DNA of 32,852 bases from an uncultured Brachyspira sp. (GTDB lineage: Bacteria; Spirochaetota; Brachyspiria; Brachyspirales; Brachyspiraceae), in assembly GCF_910578695.1 (NCBI RefSeq), contig NZ_CAJTQJ010000027.1, forward strand, positions 1-32,852. Direction: 5' to 3'. The translations under genes were made by a program, and so were the position numbers. The notes beneath the pieces were generated by a model. The model searched no databases, had not been told where the DNA came from, and was given only the letters and a program-made list of their open reading frames with translations. The stretch's first letter is position 1; each line of letters starts with the position of its first letter. This document shows, piece after piece, positions 32,798 through 32,852 of this stretch.

Positions 32798-32852
32798 AAC
32801 TCACAACTCACAACTCACAACTCACAACTCACAACTCACAACTCACAACTCA
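32798..32852 (+). repeat. Heptamer tandem repeat (CTCACAA)n reaching the window end
   Basis: From 32798 to the last base, 55 bases repeat with an exact period of seven (AACTCAC and its rotations), nearly eight copies without a mismatch. The tract continues past the edge. It lies in the expected 5' leader of the next gene. Confidence 0.95.

Noticed and set aside
32798..32852. The terminal repeat as a CRISPR or telomere-like end
   Set aside because: The period is seven with no spacers. It is a simple tandem repeat, and the window edge is arbitrary.

Overview
The window is AT-rich DNA from a spirochaete, most likely a Brachyspira species. This is an inference from three things seen in the sequence: an endoflagellar export and placement cluster in a spirochaete-like order (fliP-fliQ-fliR-flhB-flhA-flhF-flhG-sigma28-fapA), extreme use of A/T at third codon positions, and GTG/TTG starts next to strong GGAGG-type ribosome sites. 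No rRNA, tRNA or CRISPR array was seen.

Left part (1-6200, + strand): the tail of an unknown membrane protein, then a sigma70-type promoter and a leader that looks like a yybP-ykoY manganese riboswitch. Its 3' P1 strand is shared with a long intrinsic terminator in front of a Ca2+/Mn2+ P-type ATPase. After that come a membrane-anchored TPR protein with a degenerate Mrr-like tail, a terminator, and a small set with rlmE, an RseC-like protein and a small anchored protein.

Middle part (6200-10760): a convergent GH57/DUF3536 glycosidase-like gene with a clear promoter, a decayed Rpn-type PD-(D/E)XK nuclease gene, and about 400 bp of nested hairpin repeats whose stem sequences differ while pairing and a tandem G-A junction are kept. 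An outer-membrane-type protein follows.

Housekeeping and defence (10790-18730): yqeK and hflX, then an inserted-looking defence block. The block has an ApaLI-type restriction endonuclease, its beta-class methyltransferase, a CAP-domain protein and an orphan D12-class adenine methyltransferase. A 55-residue 2[4Fe-4S] ferredoxin with its own promoter and terminator, and recO, follow. recO converges on a HAD phosphatase and overlaps its 3' end.

Right part (31792 down to 18063, - strand): one long run of closely spaced genes, fliP, fliQ, fliR, flhB, flhA, a small FlhF-N-like ORF, flhF, flhG, a two-TM protein, sigma28, fapA, a NIF3-family gene and a HAD phosphatase. FliP/Q/R/FlhB/FlhA form the type III export gate. 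FlhF and FlhG set flagellar number and site. Sigma28 drives late genes. Two less familiar parts stand out: the 57-residue ORF that resembles the N-terminal domain of FlhF, and the two-TM protein that ends in a segment resembling the FliG-binding C-terminus of FliF. A GNAT acetyltransferase lies upstream of fliP. The window ends in a (CTCACAA)n heptamer tract just downstream of a good promoter facing out of the window.
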